64,000 bases of DNA, from positions 35,219,152-35,283,151 of the forward strand of contig NC_087066.1 of the NCBI RefSeq assembly GCF_963678635.1. The letters are read 5' to 3'. The DNA comes from Symsagittifera roscoffensis (lineage: Eukaryota > Xenacoelomorpha > Acoela > Convolutidae). Shown piece by piece: positions 19,129 through 29,060 of the stretch (position 1 is its first letter; each line of letters starts with the position of its first letter). Position numbers and translations under genes: made by a program. The notes below the pieces were generated by a model. The model made no database searches. It saw only the letters and a list, made by a program, of their open reading frames with translations, and had not been told where the DNA came from.

Positions 19129-20409
19129 TTATCGAGATCTTATCTGATTATTATGATTTTTTCGTGGGGGATTGTTTGTTTTTGATGAATGTGCGTAATT
19201 ATAATTGTGTTCCGCAAAAGTGTTTCTTGTGAACGTTCTGCGTGTTTTTGACGGTATTGTCATGGGTCTATATGTTTGATAATCCATTTGTGAATATTTT
19301 GGAGCAACCGAAGGTTTAACGGTTGATTGTAAGGTTACTTGTGCTAGTGAATCGTTTGTATTTCTTGATGTTGTTAAATTTGGACGTATTGGTGAAATAC
19401 TTTGTTGTGTAGTTGTTGTTTGGACAATTTCTTCATTTATGAAGTGTGATGGTGTTTGAATATCTTGTTCAGTGAGGTTCCTAGTTCCATTAAGGTTTTC
19501 ATTGTGTATGACGGTCAAATTTAAACTGTTATTTCGCGTATCGGGTAAAAATGTATTGTAGTTTAATGGTGTTGCATCAATGGATAATGGTATTACCCTT
19601 ACATAATCTCTTACATAAGATATTGTACTTATTGCCTGACTTGAGATTGATTGTGGGATATTTATGAATGCATAATGACACCATTCGGGGTCCCAAACGT
19701 AGTCTGATTGTTCTGTGATGGCGGTATCATCGTTTGAATTTTGGGGTCTGAAATTTTTTCTTGCTTGTGAAATTAAATCTATATTATGTGTGAAATAATC
19801 TATTATAAACCATGCCAAAATTTTTTGTAAGTCATGTTTTGTATGTTGTGAAACTTCATCTTTAGTGAAATTTTCTTTAATTATATGTAGAAAAGTTGAA
19901 AATAGTGTGATTTCATGTCGTACCTTTATATGTTTGGATGTCTCATTCGGTGAGATATGCGGGATTGGGTTTTCGTTTTCTAATATTGAAATACAACTAT
20001 ATATTATTGCAAAAACTTCATTAGTAAATATGGAGTTTGCTCTTTGTGAATTATGATATTGTATGCTTTTTATATATTCTGAGAATACTTTTGAAAATTC
20101 TAAATCAAGATCGTCTGTTTGAATTACATATTTGCGGTGATTCGGGTTTGGTGAGCTGAATTCTATGGTGTAGATTCCGTATTGTTGTGTTAAGTTACAT
20201 ATATCTTTCAGATAGTGATCAATAATCTGTCTTTTTATTTTTACATCTGGGAACTCTGTTTTACATGGGCTAATTCCGGGTTCAAACAAATTTAGGAGGA
20301 AATTCTTGCAAAGATCATGTTGTCCTCTATTATCGGGTGCATCTACTAGGAAGGGGTAGATATCGTCATCGTCTGGACTATCTTCACATGGGGTGTGTGT
20401 TTGGCTCAA
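19129..20409 (-). CDS. unrecognised long ORF upstream of the capsid (element 1)
   Basis: A 426-residue frame that does not begin with ATG (the first listed codon is TTG) and is entered from the preceding frame near an A-rich run (CAAAAAATTG), perhaps by a +1 shift or because of sequence decay. The N-terminus is acidic (DSPDDDDIYPF). The middle has predicted-helical character with several Ile/Phe, and the C-terminal 100 residues are Thr/Asn/Ser/Arg-rich. It lies where matrix or an extra gag-region protein would be. No family was recognised. The frame has survived over 1.28 kb although pol is damaged. Confidence 0.6.
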   Translation of the reverse strand: MSQTHTPCEDSPDDDDIYPFLVDAPDNRGQHDLCKNFLLNLFEPGISPCKTEFPDVKIKRQIIDHYLKDICNLTQQYGIYTIEFSSPNPNHRKYVIQTDDLDLEFSKVFSEYIKSIQYHNSQRANSIFTNEVFAIIYSCISILENENPIPHISPNETSKHIKVRHEITLFSTFLHIIKENFTKDEVSQHTKHDLQKILAWFIIDYFTHNIDLISQARKNFRPQNSNDDTAITEQSDYVWDPEWCHYAFINIPQSISSQAISTISYVRDYVRVIPLSIDATPLNYNTFLPDTRNNSLNLTVIHNENLNGTRNLTEQDIQTPSHFINEEIVQTTTTQQSISPIRPNLTTSRNTNDSLAQVTLQSTVKPSVAPKYSQMDYQTYRPMTIPSKTRRTFTRNTFAEHNYNYAHSSKTNNPPRKNHNNQIRSR

Positions 20410-20855
20410 TTTTTTGTTTAATGACTGTTAATAGGTAATTATCGATGTGTCTAATTGGTTGATTCCAATTATACAAGTGTACTGGTTTGTGTTTATATTG
20501 CTTTTTTATTCTTCTTTTTCCTCTTTTTGATGAATTTGAAGTTGTTTCTGGGTCGGAAAAATATAATTGATCGTGAATAGGTCAATTTTTATCAATGAAT
20601 TCTTTTAATTTATAAATTTCGTCTAAATTGCTGACTTCTGATTCTGAGAATGCGTTTCTATTTTTGGAAAATCTTTTTCGTGTTATTTGTCTTTGTTTAG
20701 TTATTATTTTCCTTTTTAGTGTTTGTCGTTTTGTTCTGATATATCCAACTGTTTGTGTGTGGTGTGATTACAAGGTCGTATTTTTTGTTATCTATTTCAC
20801 AGTTGTGCAAAACGATTGTTTTTTTGTTTCCTAGATTTTTAAATGACATAAGGTT
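20410..20855 (-). pseudogene. upstream gag-region ORF with a frameshift and a stop
   Basis: Starting at an ATG near 20850, a minus-strand frame reads MSFKNLGNKKTIVLHNCEID and stops after about 50 residues. The adjacent frame then gives a Lys/Arg-rich, protein-like segment (RKRFSKNRNAFSESEVSN) down to 20415, broken by one TGA near 20585. It runs directly into the 426-residue frame. Most likely it is the damaged N-terminal part of that protein, but a separate small ORF is possible. Confidence 0.4.
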
Positions 20856-21778
20856 TAGGATGACGGATGCAAAAAGTTGTTAGATGATTTCTATTTTCTT
20901 AAATTGTTAGTCCTTACGATTTTTTGGTTAGCTTAACCTGGGTCTATTTGTTCAGGGTTGGAGAGAAAAGTATATCGATTCCGAAGAATGATTTTTTACT
21001 TTCTCGTGGCTAGTATAAGCTAAGGTGTTAACTTACTTAATCTTACTTAGGGGTAGTGATTGTGTTCAAAGGTTGGAGAATAGTAAATCGATCCACAAGG
21101 TTCAGGTATAATTAGAACGCGAGTAGTTCGTTAGATACTATTTTAAACTTACTAAGTCTAAGATTTATCCTGGGTCTGGCAAGAGGAGGGTTCAAGTGAA
21201 GGATGAATAACCGAAGTTCTTCACTGTTTATCCTAATTTGAATGATTAGTTTTGTTCAAAAATTTCTATTAGTCTTATGTTTTTTGAAAGGGTTGGATAG
21301 TGAATCGACGTTCGAGGTCGTTAGACACTAGCTAAGTGGGTGGGGGAGAACAAAATTGTTCTTTTTGATCCAAGGATAGGCCTTGATGATCAAGTTTTTT
21401 AAATTTAATTAAATAGAAAATTAATTAAGATCCAAGGATAAGCCTTGATGATCTGATTTTAAAATTAAGTGAATTTAAGTTTAAAATGGTTTAAATTTAT
21501 TTAAGAAAAGATTTAGTATTTTAATGATATTTGTGAGCTTATGATTGCTGTTATGTTTTAGGTGATGAAGCTGGGACAACTGATGATTTTATGATTACTA
21601 ACAGTTTATTGTCATGCTACTAATTTTTGTTTTGATTTTCAATAAATATTTTCCAAACATGTTTTATAGAATACTGCAGAATTTTAGAAAAACGATCTGA
21701 GATCTTTTTATCAATCGTTTTTGTATATTAATATTTTTGTTTAGCGCCTGAAATGATCATGAAGATTGACTTCAAGAT
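20856..21778 (-). other. long leader region of the element with direct repeats
   Basis: The minus-strand leader between the small ORF and gag is AT-rich and non-coding as far as can be seen. Related blocks of about 25 bp occur at 21367-21392 and 21429-21453 (GATCCAAGGATAAGCCTTG). Several blocks recur in the diverged relative at about 28700-29030 (reverse complement), including a block around 21205-21230 and the Tor-like leader at 21300-21330. This shows that the leader is an old and partly conserved part of the family. Confidence 0.5.
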
Positions 21779-22012
21779 TTAAGTTTGCAAATGAAAATCT
21801 AAATTCATTGCTAATAAGATTCTAAATATAAAAGTTTGTGTTGGCTTTTGCCGTACTATCATATAACTATTTGGTAAGTTTCTACTTTGTCGTATGTCGT
21901 CTCTGGTTCGAGGTCTTCTTCCAATTCCGGGTAGTTCTATTATCGTTCGGAATATTGGCTCTGATCTATTGAGTCGTAGAGACATTTCGATTAAATTATC
22001 GTCGTGTAACAT
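21779..22012 (-). CDS. conserved 77-residue leader ORF (element 1)
   Basis: It starts at ATG (22010-22012) just after the captured host segment and precedes gag by about 1.2 kb. A diverged homologue occupies the same position in the relative at 28165-28461. Shared pieces include DNLIEMSLRLN, RRPR, YMIVR and FIFRIL, with many substitutions between them. The protein is basic and has no membrane segment. No family was recognised. Keeping the frame while the surrounding non-coding leader diverges suggests selection on the protein. Confidence 0.6.
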   Translation of the reverse strand: MLHDDNLIEMSLRLNRSEPIFRTIIELPGIGRRPRTRDDIRQSRNLPNSYMIVRQKPTQTFIFRILLAMNLDFHLQT

Positions 22013-22050
22013 TTTAAAAATGTTTTGTCTAAATTCTAATCTATTTTTGG

Positions 22051-22689
22051 TTACGAAAAAATGTATGGTGTCAATAAATTATCACTCCGGTACATTCCAA
22101 CAAATTGCCTCAGCTTCGAGAAAACTATAAGGTTTTTTCTTTTCATTTTTCAGATTAAATGGAAGATTTACAAAAATCGCAATTAGATATATAAAATTAA
22201 GTTTTTTTGCGACTAAAACAAAATCATTTTAGCCATTTTCTTCTCTCAATTGACAGTTTTTGTATTATTTGATTAAACTTTAAAAAGAAAATTAAAATCG
22301 AAATTTTTATTTACTTTTTCAGGTTTATGAATTTTCTGACTTCATTCTCTGTGGTTGGAAAATCCAATGGTATTTTCACTGCAATCGAATATTTTGCTTC
22401 CATTGGGTAGACTACTTTTTAAAAAAGTTTAAGACAAAACATGGAAAACTTTCTAAAATAAATGTTTATGCTATTTTTGCTTAAAAACTTAAGTTTTAAG
22501 GAGTTTTGCGGAATTGTCAGCCGGATTTTTCATCAACCCGGAAATCATGGCATACGGACAGGACAATGAGTAAGGGTTTTTCACTAGGACTAAATTTCGA
22601 AAAAAAACCTTTACCAGCGTTCAATATGAAGCCAATTGTTCAACAGGAATTCTGTCAGTTTTGTTAATATTACGTCAAATTGGCTCTAT
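22051..22689 (+). repeat. captured copy of host exons inside the element
   Basis: A copy of host bases 7233-7871 lies between the 5' LTR (right side) and the element leader. In element orientation it is antisense host DNA placed exactly where the primer-binding site should start. The leader resumes with CCAAAAATAG, which matches the last bases of the TGGTGGGACCAAAA site kept in the relative at 28078. The exons carry the same splice sites as the parental copy, except for G at 22406 next to a donor. Confidence 0.85.
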
Positions 22690-23100
22690 TGAGTTATAAC
22701 CGATGGTCTTAACTCATAGAGTAATTTCGGATAGGGTACACCGTCTGCTCGTCACGCTATCTTATTTTCGGCCGGATAGATTCGTGCAACTTCTTAGTCT
22801 AATACCGATCCTAATCTTACTCTTATACTATTCTAGTCTCAGGTTGTTTAACTAGTCTCTGCTAGGCTCAATAGATCTAGGGTATACTGGTTTATTGCGG
22901 CTGCTGAAGTTCTCTTGGAGAGGCAACTAATTTCTAAGTTAAATTCAAATCTCTCTGGTGCTGAAATTACAAGTAATTTCAGCACTTACAAATAAGTGGG
23001 TTGTTAGTTAGATGGATCATGATTGGTTAATATTGAATACTTTACAGTGGTAAAATATCTAATTTATCCAATCATAAAATGTAGTTTAGATCAGGTTCCA
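22690..23100 (-). repeat. 5' LTR of the 15-kb element
   Basis: This LTR is 411 bp with TG...CA ends, paired with 7872-8282. It contains the conserved hairpin at 22958-22985. The CTAT target duplication follows at 23101. Confidence 0.88.
22958..22985 (-). promoter_or_regulatory. conserved LTR hairpin (5' LTR copy)
   Basis: This is the same perfect hairpin as in the 3' LTR. In the 5' LTR it would lie on or near the promoter or RNA 5' end, where it could act in transcription, packaging or translation. Which of these applies cannot be told from sequence alone. Confidence 0.6.
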
Positions 23101-23104
23101 CTAT
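23101..23104. repeat. target-site duplication, right copy (CTAT)
   Basis: Matches 7868-7871 on the other side of the element. Confidence 0.8.
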
Positions 23105-23256
23105 TTTGGCAAAAGCTTATAATTATAGTAGGAGTAGCATATCATTTGAAGTGTAGCAACTTTTATTGCGTCTTTTTGAAGTGTTTGTTGACTCGATTGA
23201 TCAAATTTACTGCAGCTTATATAAAATTGACAAACCATATCAACAGTTATTTGTAA
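23105..23256 (+). CDS. host gene continuation beyond the retrotransposon
   Basis: Joining 7871 to 23105 restores the codon split by the insertion (ATT, then TTG GCA AAA GCT). The exon can end at a GTAGGA donor (23128). The acceptor TGCAG at 23211-23215 starts a possible last exon that keeps phase and stops at TAA 23254-23256. A straight read-through would instead stop about 15 codons after the LTR. The exact 3' structure is uncertain, but the frame match across the insertion is clear. Confidence 0.4.
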
Positions 23257-26200
23257 TAGAAACCAAAAAACACTGCCAAAATCAAAACTGTAACAAACCT
23301 GTGGGAAAATAATGTTTTCAATTCACAACGGTTTTTGTTGTTTTAGAAAGTTGGCGATAAACTCATTCTGGGAAAATCATCCTGCAAAATAAGCTCTCCT
23401 GTCAAATATAAAAACTTGAAGCTCGTTAAATTCTTGCGCCCTTTTTAAGAAAAAACAAATAAAGCTAATTTCTCAAGAATTAATTATAACGAATGATTTT
23501 TCATGTTTTTGTAAAAAAAGACTGGTTGCTAAAAACCTCCTATTTGAAACTCAAAATCTACCACAAATTTTAATCGTTTGATTGAACAAAGGACAAATTT
23601 TTGCGCGACCATGAAAATTTCATTCAAATTTTAAACGATTTATCGCTAATCGCCTAAAAATCAATTTGCCGCAGAAATTACAAATTACAAATAATCCTAG
23701 GCAGCTCCACAAAAAGCATTTAGTATTTCAGCCATAAGAATTATGCAAAAATTCACATAAAACAGAAAAAAAACTCTTTTATCCGGACCAAGCTTTGAAT
23801 GTTTTGACTCCATTGTAACTGGCCTCAAATATTTTTTAAAACTGAAAGTTTTTTTTATCAAGTACAAATTTTGAACTACTAATGTCAACTAGTAAGTGTT
23901 AGATTTCGGGTCGTATAGCAAAATCATAAGACCGATCAGTTTGCCTCCCTTCAAACATTTCAAAATCATGCGCCCGCTTAAATTTTTTGCGCTAAGATTT
24001 TTTTCTATCAAATCTTCACGGCGCGCATAAATCGGTTCAGGACATAGCCAATCGACAATTTTCCAAACCTCAGAAATTTGTTTAAACTGATTGAAGGTGT
24101 TTGTTAGCTGAAATGGTCGATATCTTTCTTGGTGTAAAAAGTGGCCCAAACCTTAATTCGATCGCTAAAATTGTTCTTGAAAATTTTCCCAAGCATATTT
24201 ATTTTCATTCTTCAAAAGTTGGAAACAAAATAAAAAAAGGTCAGTCGAACGTCAAAAATTGCAGTGGAAAACACGAAATATTTCTAGTCAAAACACCCAG
24301 CGAAAAACTATTAGTCAAAACAAAACTTCATAGCTTTTTTAAGAGCTTTAAGAGCTTGAAAATATTGATGCTCATTTCTCAAAACAAACAGGTTTTCAAT
24401 CTGGGGGCGTTTCCGTAAAAATATTCAGGGTTTGACTTGCTGACTACTTTGATACTATTAGTAAAATTGAGATAATTAACGCGCCATGTGTTTTGTTCTA
24501 TTTAGGTGGATTGCGGCGGAATAAATCGGTCAAAACGGCAAAATCATATTACCTTTTTTGTTGTAATGTTAATATACGCAAGCTCTAATATTTTGTACTC
24601 AACATTGCGTGTGGGTGGATAAATTGAGAAATATACATTGCAAAATCAAAATGCTTTCATTGTTTTGAGCTTTTTATATAAAAAATCTTTAGAATCAGGA
24701 AAATTTTTATCGACAAAGGCAGTTGGAACATATAAAACGAGCAAGATATGATTACAGTGAATCTGTTTATCAATTTCATCAAATAGTTTCACAGTCAGTG
24801 GTTTCAATTGATTTATGCATATTTAAAACTAGTTGTTAAGGTCAAGACTGATTGCTTTTCAAACTTTGCTATGAGCTCCTTGTATGGTCAGTGTTTTTTC
24901 ATTAAAAATATATAAATAAATTTTTACTCTTGTGGGTTGATTTGCAAAAAATGCAACGGACCCAAATTTTTCTTTTGGAACTTGTCGCCGTGATTTTTAC
25001 GAGCCCTAAGATTATTGCAGGTTTTGTTACATCTCCTTTTTTTAGTTTATTGTCGTAAAGCTTTCGTTATTAAATCATGGCATTCCAAAGGCCTCAGTAT
25101 TCGGTCCATCTGAACAATCCCCTCAATTGATGTAGGGAGATAAATTTCATTTTTTTCCCGCTTTTTGAGTGAATATCTGACAGCTTATTCAGTGCTGATT
25201 TGAATTAACCAAAATTTTCCCCAAAAATGGGTTATTTGGACTGTTTATAGTTAGTCAAGACTTGCGCTGAAACTACCGAGTTAGGTGATGAGAAATTTAT
25301 ATTATAAGAAGTCTCTTACACAACCAAGTTCTAGAAAAGTAAATCTGTATAAGAGAATATATTTTTTAGTTTTTAACCAAAAAAGATCATTTGTTTTTAT
25401 AAAAATCAAAGTCTTTGCTTAAAAACAAACTTTAATTTATTTGCGCAAATTTTTGGAAATTTTCTACCTTTCCAAAACATTAAGAAAAATGATCACATGA
25501 AAAATCTTTTTGATTTAGAGCTCAGGACAACAACAACCGTTCGAAGGATATTTAAAAAGTCTGTCAAAATTGGCTAGTTATCCAGCAAATTGTTAAATTC
25601 GTCTTTTATTTGGTTAGGGAGGAGAAAGTTTACTTGGTCGATTTGAGGGGGATATTCATGTGAGCCCAGTATTTCTTCAGTTGAGTTGGACACAGTAGAA
25701 ATGTAATTACTTACCAAAAAGTTTGTGACAGCTATTCGGAACTCAGGAAATGATTGTCAATTTATTTGGTTGTTCTGTCGCCTTAATCATTATTTGCATA
25801 ATTTATCAAGACACATGGCAAAGTTTTGTTTCTGGTGCGCTCAAAAGCTATTTTTGTTGATGAAACTTCAAAGAAAAATAATAGAATAATAGATTCAACA
25901 GAAAAACGGGATAGTTTTTAGTCTGGCAACAAGTATTTGGTTATTTGGAATTGCATAATTCAAAACTGGTTGCTAAAATTGGAAGCCCCTGTTTTACTGT
26001 AACAGGCTCAAGGCTATATTTTTAATCAACGCGATTTTGTAAATAATATAACAACAAAATTGATCGGGAGCTTGCCGATAGCTTATCCTTCAGCTATGAT
26101 TAGAGACCGCTAAGAGAGAACCGAAGAGGAAAATATGCGGGTCATAAAATCTTGTTTTGTTCAACGCAAAAATAACTAAGACTGAGTAAGTTTGTCCATT

Positions 26201-27694
26201 TTCGGCTAAATTTGTTTGGTCAGATAGGAAAAACAAAAAGATAACAGGTAAAAATTTCGGAACAAAACTTTTCTGCAGAGGCTTACATGTTTTAAGGAGT
26301 ATCCGCCCCCTAAATCCGCCCCTAAATCCGCCCCTAAATCCGCCCCTTAAAGGAGACCAAAAATTTTGAAAAGGCTACGAAGTTAATTTTCAGGTGGATA
26401 ATGTTCAAGTTGTTGGTAATGCATTTTAAAAAACACCGAAGAATTTGAATAACCTTCAACTCACTGCAGAGAATTTTAAATTTAAATCTGCTGTTTCTTT
26501 TTAATTTTTCTATCATCTTAATTTCGAGAAAAAAAAATAATGGAATCTTCACACTCGGATGGTTTCTTAAAGCATGACAAAATTTCATATTAAGCACTAA
26601 AAGACACGATACGCTACAGTGGAAAATTCATAGCATGCAACCATTAACATTTGATTAGAAAAAAAAACGAAAAAGAACAAAATAAAAAGACAGAGCACAA
26701 AGGTAATTAAACAATTGAACTTGAGAGAACATTCCTCAACTTATCTGAGAACACTTTTGGCTTTGCCGCTCTGATTGTATAGTCTCTTGCAGATATTTGT
26801 CAACTTTTTGTCAGATTAAAGCGCATATTTGGTAGTTCATTGAAATATCATAGAAAAGTCCTTTCAATATTGACTCGAACGACATTAAGAAAAGTTTCTC
26901 ATTTTCAAAATGCGGTGCCAAAGTCAATAAAACCTTTGAAAATTTTGAATTTAGTCTAACCCGAGCAATTAGAGCAATCGAGTAAAGTTAATTTTAATAA
27001 AAATAGATTAAGAAAAGTTGATTCTACGGTAACAACAGCTTCTTAAAACAAAACTTCAATTATTCGAGCAAAAAAAAACAAGAAAATGTTTCTTTTTTCA
27101 ATTTTCTTCTTATTTAGTTTGTCATTCACTTCTTGAAATGAGAAGTTCTCAATTTTATCTAACTCATTTGTATAGTTTTTTGCCACAGAAGACAATTTTC
27201 TTTTATTACCCTCAGGTCAGTTTTGAGCAGACTTACTTTGGTCGTTTGTTTTGAGCAGAGAATTTCGCTCAGTCTTCAAATTAAGTATGAATTACCTTTT
27301 TCAAAAACAAAATGATTGATAGTAAATTAACGCAGTACTCGACACATGTTTTTCAATGAGCTCGAGCTCGAGTTCGTTCTCAACTAGTGTTTTGTCTTTC
27401 TCTAGGGTATGTTTCCACTGTACTCGACCTATTTCCGTATCTTTTGAACAGAATTGACATGTTTCGGCTTAATACTCCACCTAAAGGGATAAAAAATTGG
27501 ATAAAAACTCTTTAAGATTTAATTTCTGCTGTTTGCTTTGATCCTGATGAGACATCTGCTTTAGATTTCTGGAATTAGTTATTAACAGCTGAACTAAGCT
27601 AGCTATCATTTATTGGGATCCTTGATACATTCTATCAGGTCTTGAGCTAGATGTTAATTGCGACAACAACCTAAATAACAGAAAGATTCAGATT
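23257..27694. other. AT-rich DNA with scattered repeat pieces
   Basis: No gene could be supported. Open frames at 24101-24418 and 26334-26597 are Lys/Phe-rich and look like chance frames. A block at about 25305-25345 resembles 4585-4640. A block at 25515-25600 (GCTCAGGACAACAAC followed by a TTGGCTAGTT segment) resembles the arm of the foldback element at 37560-37640. Confidence 0.35.
26301..26350. repeat. 12-bp tandem repeat, four units
   Basis: The unit ATCCGCCCCTAA occurs four times in a row with minor length variation. It is C-rich on this strand, in contrast to the AT-rich surroundings. Confidence 0.8.
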
Positions 27695-28075
27695 TGCAAC
27701 CAGTTCTAAACTAGTATTTATAAAAGAATTATATTATTAATAACATATCACTATAAAAAATTACTTACTAACCAATCATATTCCATCTCTAACATTGGCA
27801 CTTATTTGTAAGTGCTGAAACTACTTGTAGTTTCAGCACCAGAACAATTTGATTAAATACATTTGTTCTCCCTCTGGATGAACTCCAAAAACTAACTCAC
27901 ATAAACCAGTATACACTAGATCTATTGAGACTAGGAGATATAACAGTAAGTTTAAGTTCGGTATTAGACTAAGAAGTTACACGAACCTATCCGGCCGAAA
28001 ATAAGATAGCGTGACAAGCAGACAGTGTACCTTATCTGAAATTACTCTATGAGTACAGCCAAAGGCTCAAACTTA
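27695..28075 (+). repeat. LTR of the diverged relative
   Basis: It starts TGCAACCAGTTCTAAAC, against TGGAACCTGATCTAAAC in the 15-kb element, and ends near AACTTA just before the primer-binding site. The best conserved parts are the hairpin at 27812-27839 and the block 27950-28050 (GGTATTAGACTAAGAAGTT, GGCCGAAAATAAGATAGCGTG). Confidence 0.7.
27812..27839 (+). promoter_or_regulatory. LTR hairpin with compensatory change
   Basis: GTGCTGAAACTAC pairs with GTAGTTTCAGCAC across TT. Compared with the 15-kb element, one A-T pair has become G-C on both sides of the stem while the rest is identical. Confidence 0.6.
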
Positions 28076-28077
28076 TC

Positions 28078-28091
28078 TGGTGGGACCAAAA
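28078..28091 (+). other. primer-binding site candidate
   Basis: TGGTGGGACCAAAA lies 2 bp after the inferred LTR end, the usual place for a tRNA primer-binding site beginning with TGG. The tRNA was not identified. In the 15-kb element only the CCAAAA part remains, next to the captured host DNA. Confidence 0.5.
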
Positions 28092-28164
28092 TTGTCGAAC
28101 AAGACCTTGATTAACTTAGAATTAGAAAATAGAACTTAGAATTAGAAAATTGCAAAATTGCCAA

Positions 28165-28461
28165 ATGTTAAACGCAATAGATAATTTAATAGAAATGTCT
28201 CTACGTCTCAATAAATCTACGCCAATTTTGCAAACAATACAAGAAATACCAGTTTTTGCAAGAAGACCAAGATCAAGGCGTGAACAACGATCAGGAAACG
28301 GACCACTCTACTACATGATAGTACGACGGAAACCGGAAGAATTTTTTATATTTAGAATACTTTATGCAGTAAAATTAAATGTTCATTTACTGACATTCAA
28401 TTTATTTGAAGAAAAATTCTTCAACAACTTATTGGTGCTAAACTTACTATCTATACAATAA
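28165..28461 (+). CDS. leader ORF of the diverged relative
   Basis: This ATG-initiated frame is homologous to the 77-residue ORF at 21779-22012 over its first 75 residues or so, with the shared pieces DNLIEMSLRLN, ARRPR/GRRPR, YMIVR and FIFRIL in order and about one single-residue gap. It then continues about 20 residues further. No family was recognised. Confidence 0.55.
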   Translation: MLNAIDNLIEMSLRLNKSTPILQTIQEIPVFARRPRSRREQRSGNGPLYYMIVRRKPEEFFIFRILYAVKLNVHLLTFNLFEEKFFNNLLVLNLLSIQ

Positions 28462-29060
28462 AGATTGATAAAAAAGAGCGCAAGTTGTTTCCTCCAAAAT
28501 CTGCATTAAATCAAAACTTTTGAGTTAATGATTTATTGAAAACAATAAACAAAAATTAGTTGGTAAAAAAATCGTTTTTATTTCTATACATCAACAATGT
28601 ATTATTTTCCTCAGCATCATCACCTGAAAAATAACAGCAAAAACTCAATAAACTAAGATCATCTTAACTTTAACTTTAAATTTTCCTAAACCTAAAAATT
28701 TTACATTAAAACTTATCAAGGCTTATCTTGCTTTCCATATTTCACTTTTCTTCCATAAACGAGGCTTCCCTTGGATCTTTAATTTCACTTAAATTTTATT
28801 TTATTTTGTTACTGATCATCAAGGCTTTTCTTGGATCAAATACGAACAATTTTGTTCTCCGCTTCCCATAATTTTAAAAGTTTCTAACGACCTCAAATGT
28901 CGATTCACTACCCAAACATTATAAACGACCCAAGACTAATAGAATTTTTCGAAAAACTAACCATTTTATTAAAGCTAAACAGTGAAGAACTTCGGTTACT
29001 CAACCTTCACTTGAGCCCTTCCTCTTAGATGACCCTGGCTAAAACCCTTAAACACGGTTT

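Larger units (their letters stand above)
7872..23100 (-). mobile_element. 15.2-kb Ty3/gypsy-type LTR retrotransposon with a captured host segment
   Basis: The element is bounded by 411-bp LTRs with TG...CA ends (on + strand TGAGTTATAACC...CAGGTTCCA) and by a CTAT target duplication. On the minus strand the order is LTR (22690-23100), captured host DNA (22051-22689), leader ORF, gag, protease, RT-RNase H, integrase, ORFs in the env position, LTR (7872-8282). Protease before RT-RNase H-integrase is the Ty3/gypsy and retroviral order. A weak polypurine stretch (GGATGGG, minus strand) abuts the 3' LTR. The copy is defective: several frameshifts and stops in pol, gag and 3' ORFs, and the first bases of the primer-binding site are missing. 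Confidence 0.85.
27695..29060 (+). mobile_element. truncated diverged relative of the 15-kb element, opposite orientation
   Basis: On the + strand this carries an LTR (27695-28075), a primer-binding-site-like TGGTGGGACCAAAA at 28078-28091, a leader ORF (28165-28461) and leader blocks up to about 29060. All are recognisable as homologues of the reverse complement of the 15-kb element from 23100 leftward. No gag or pol follows, so the copy is truncated after the leader. Divergence is considerable, so it is a different subfamily or an old copy. It contains no captured host segment, which makes it the reference for the ancestral LTR-leader organisation. Confidence 0.75.

Noticed and set aside
24101-24418. 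105-residue + strand ORF
   Set aside because: Lys/Ser-rich composition, no recognisable motif, no splice or promoter context.
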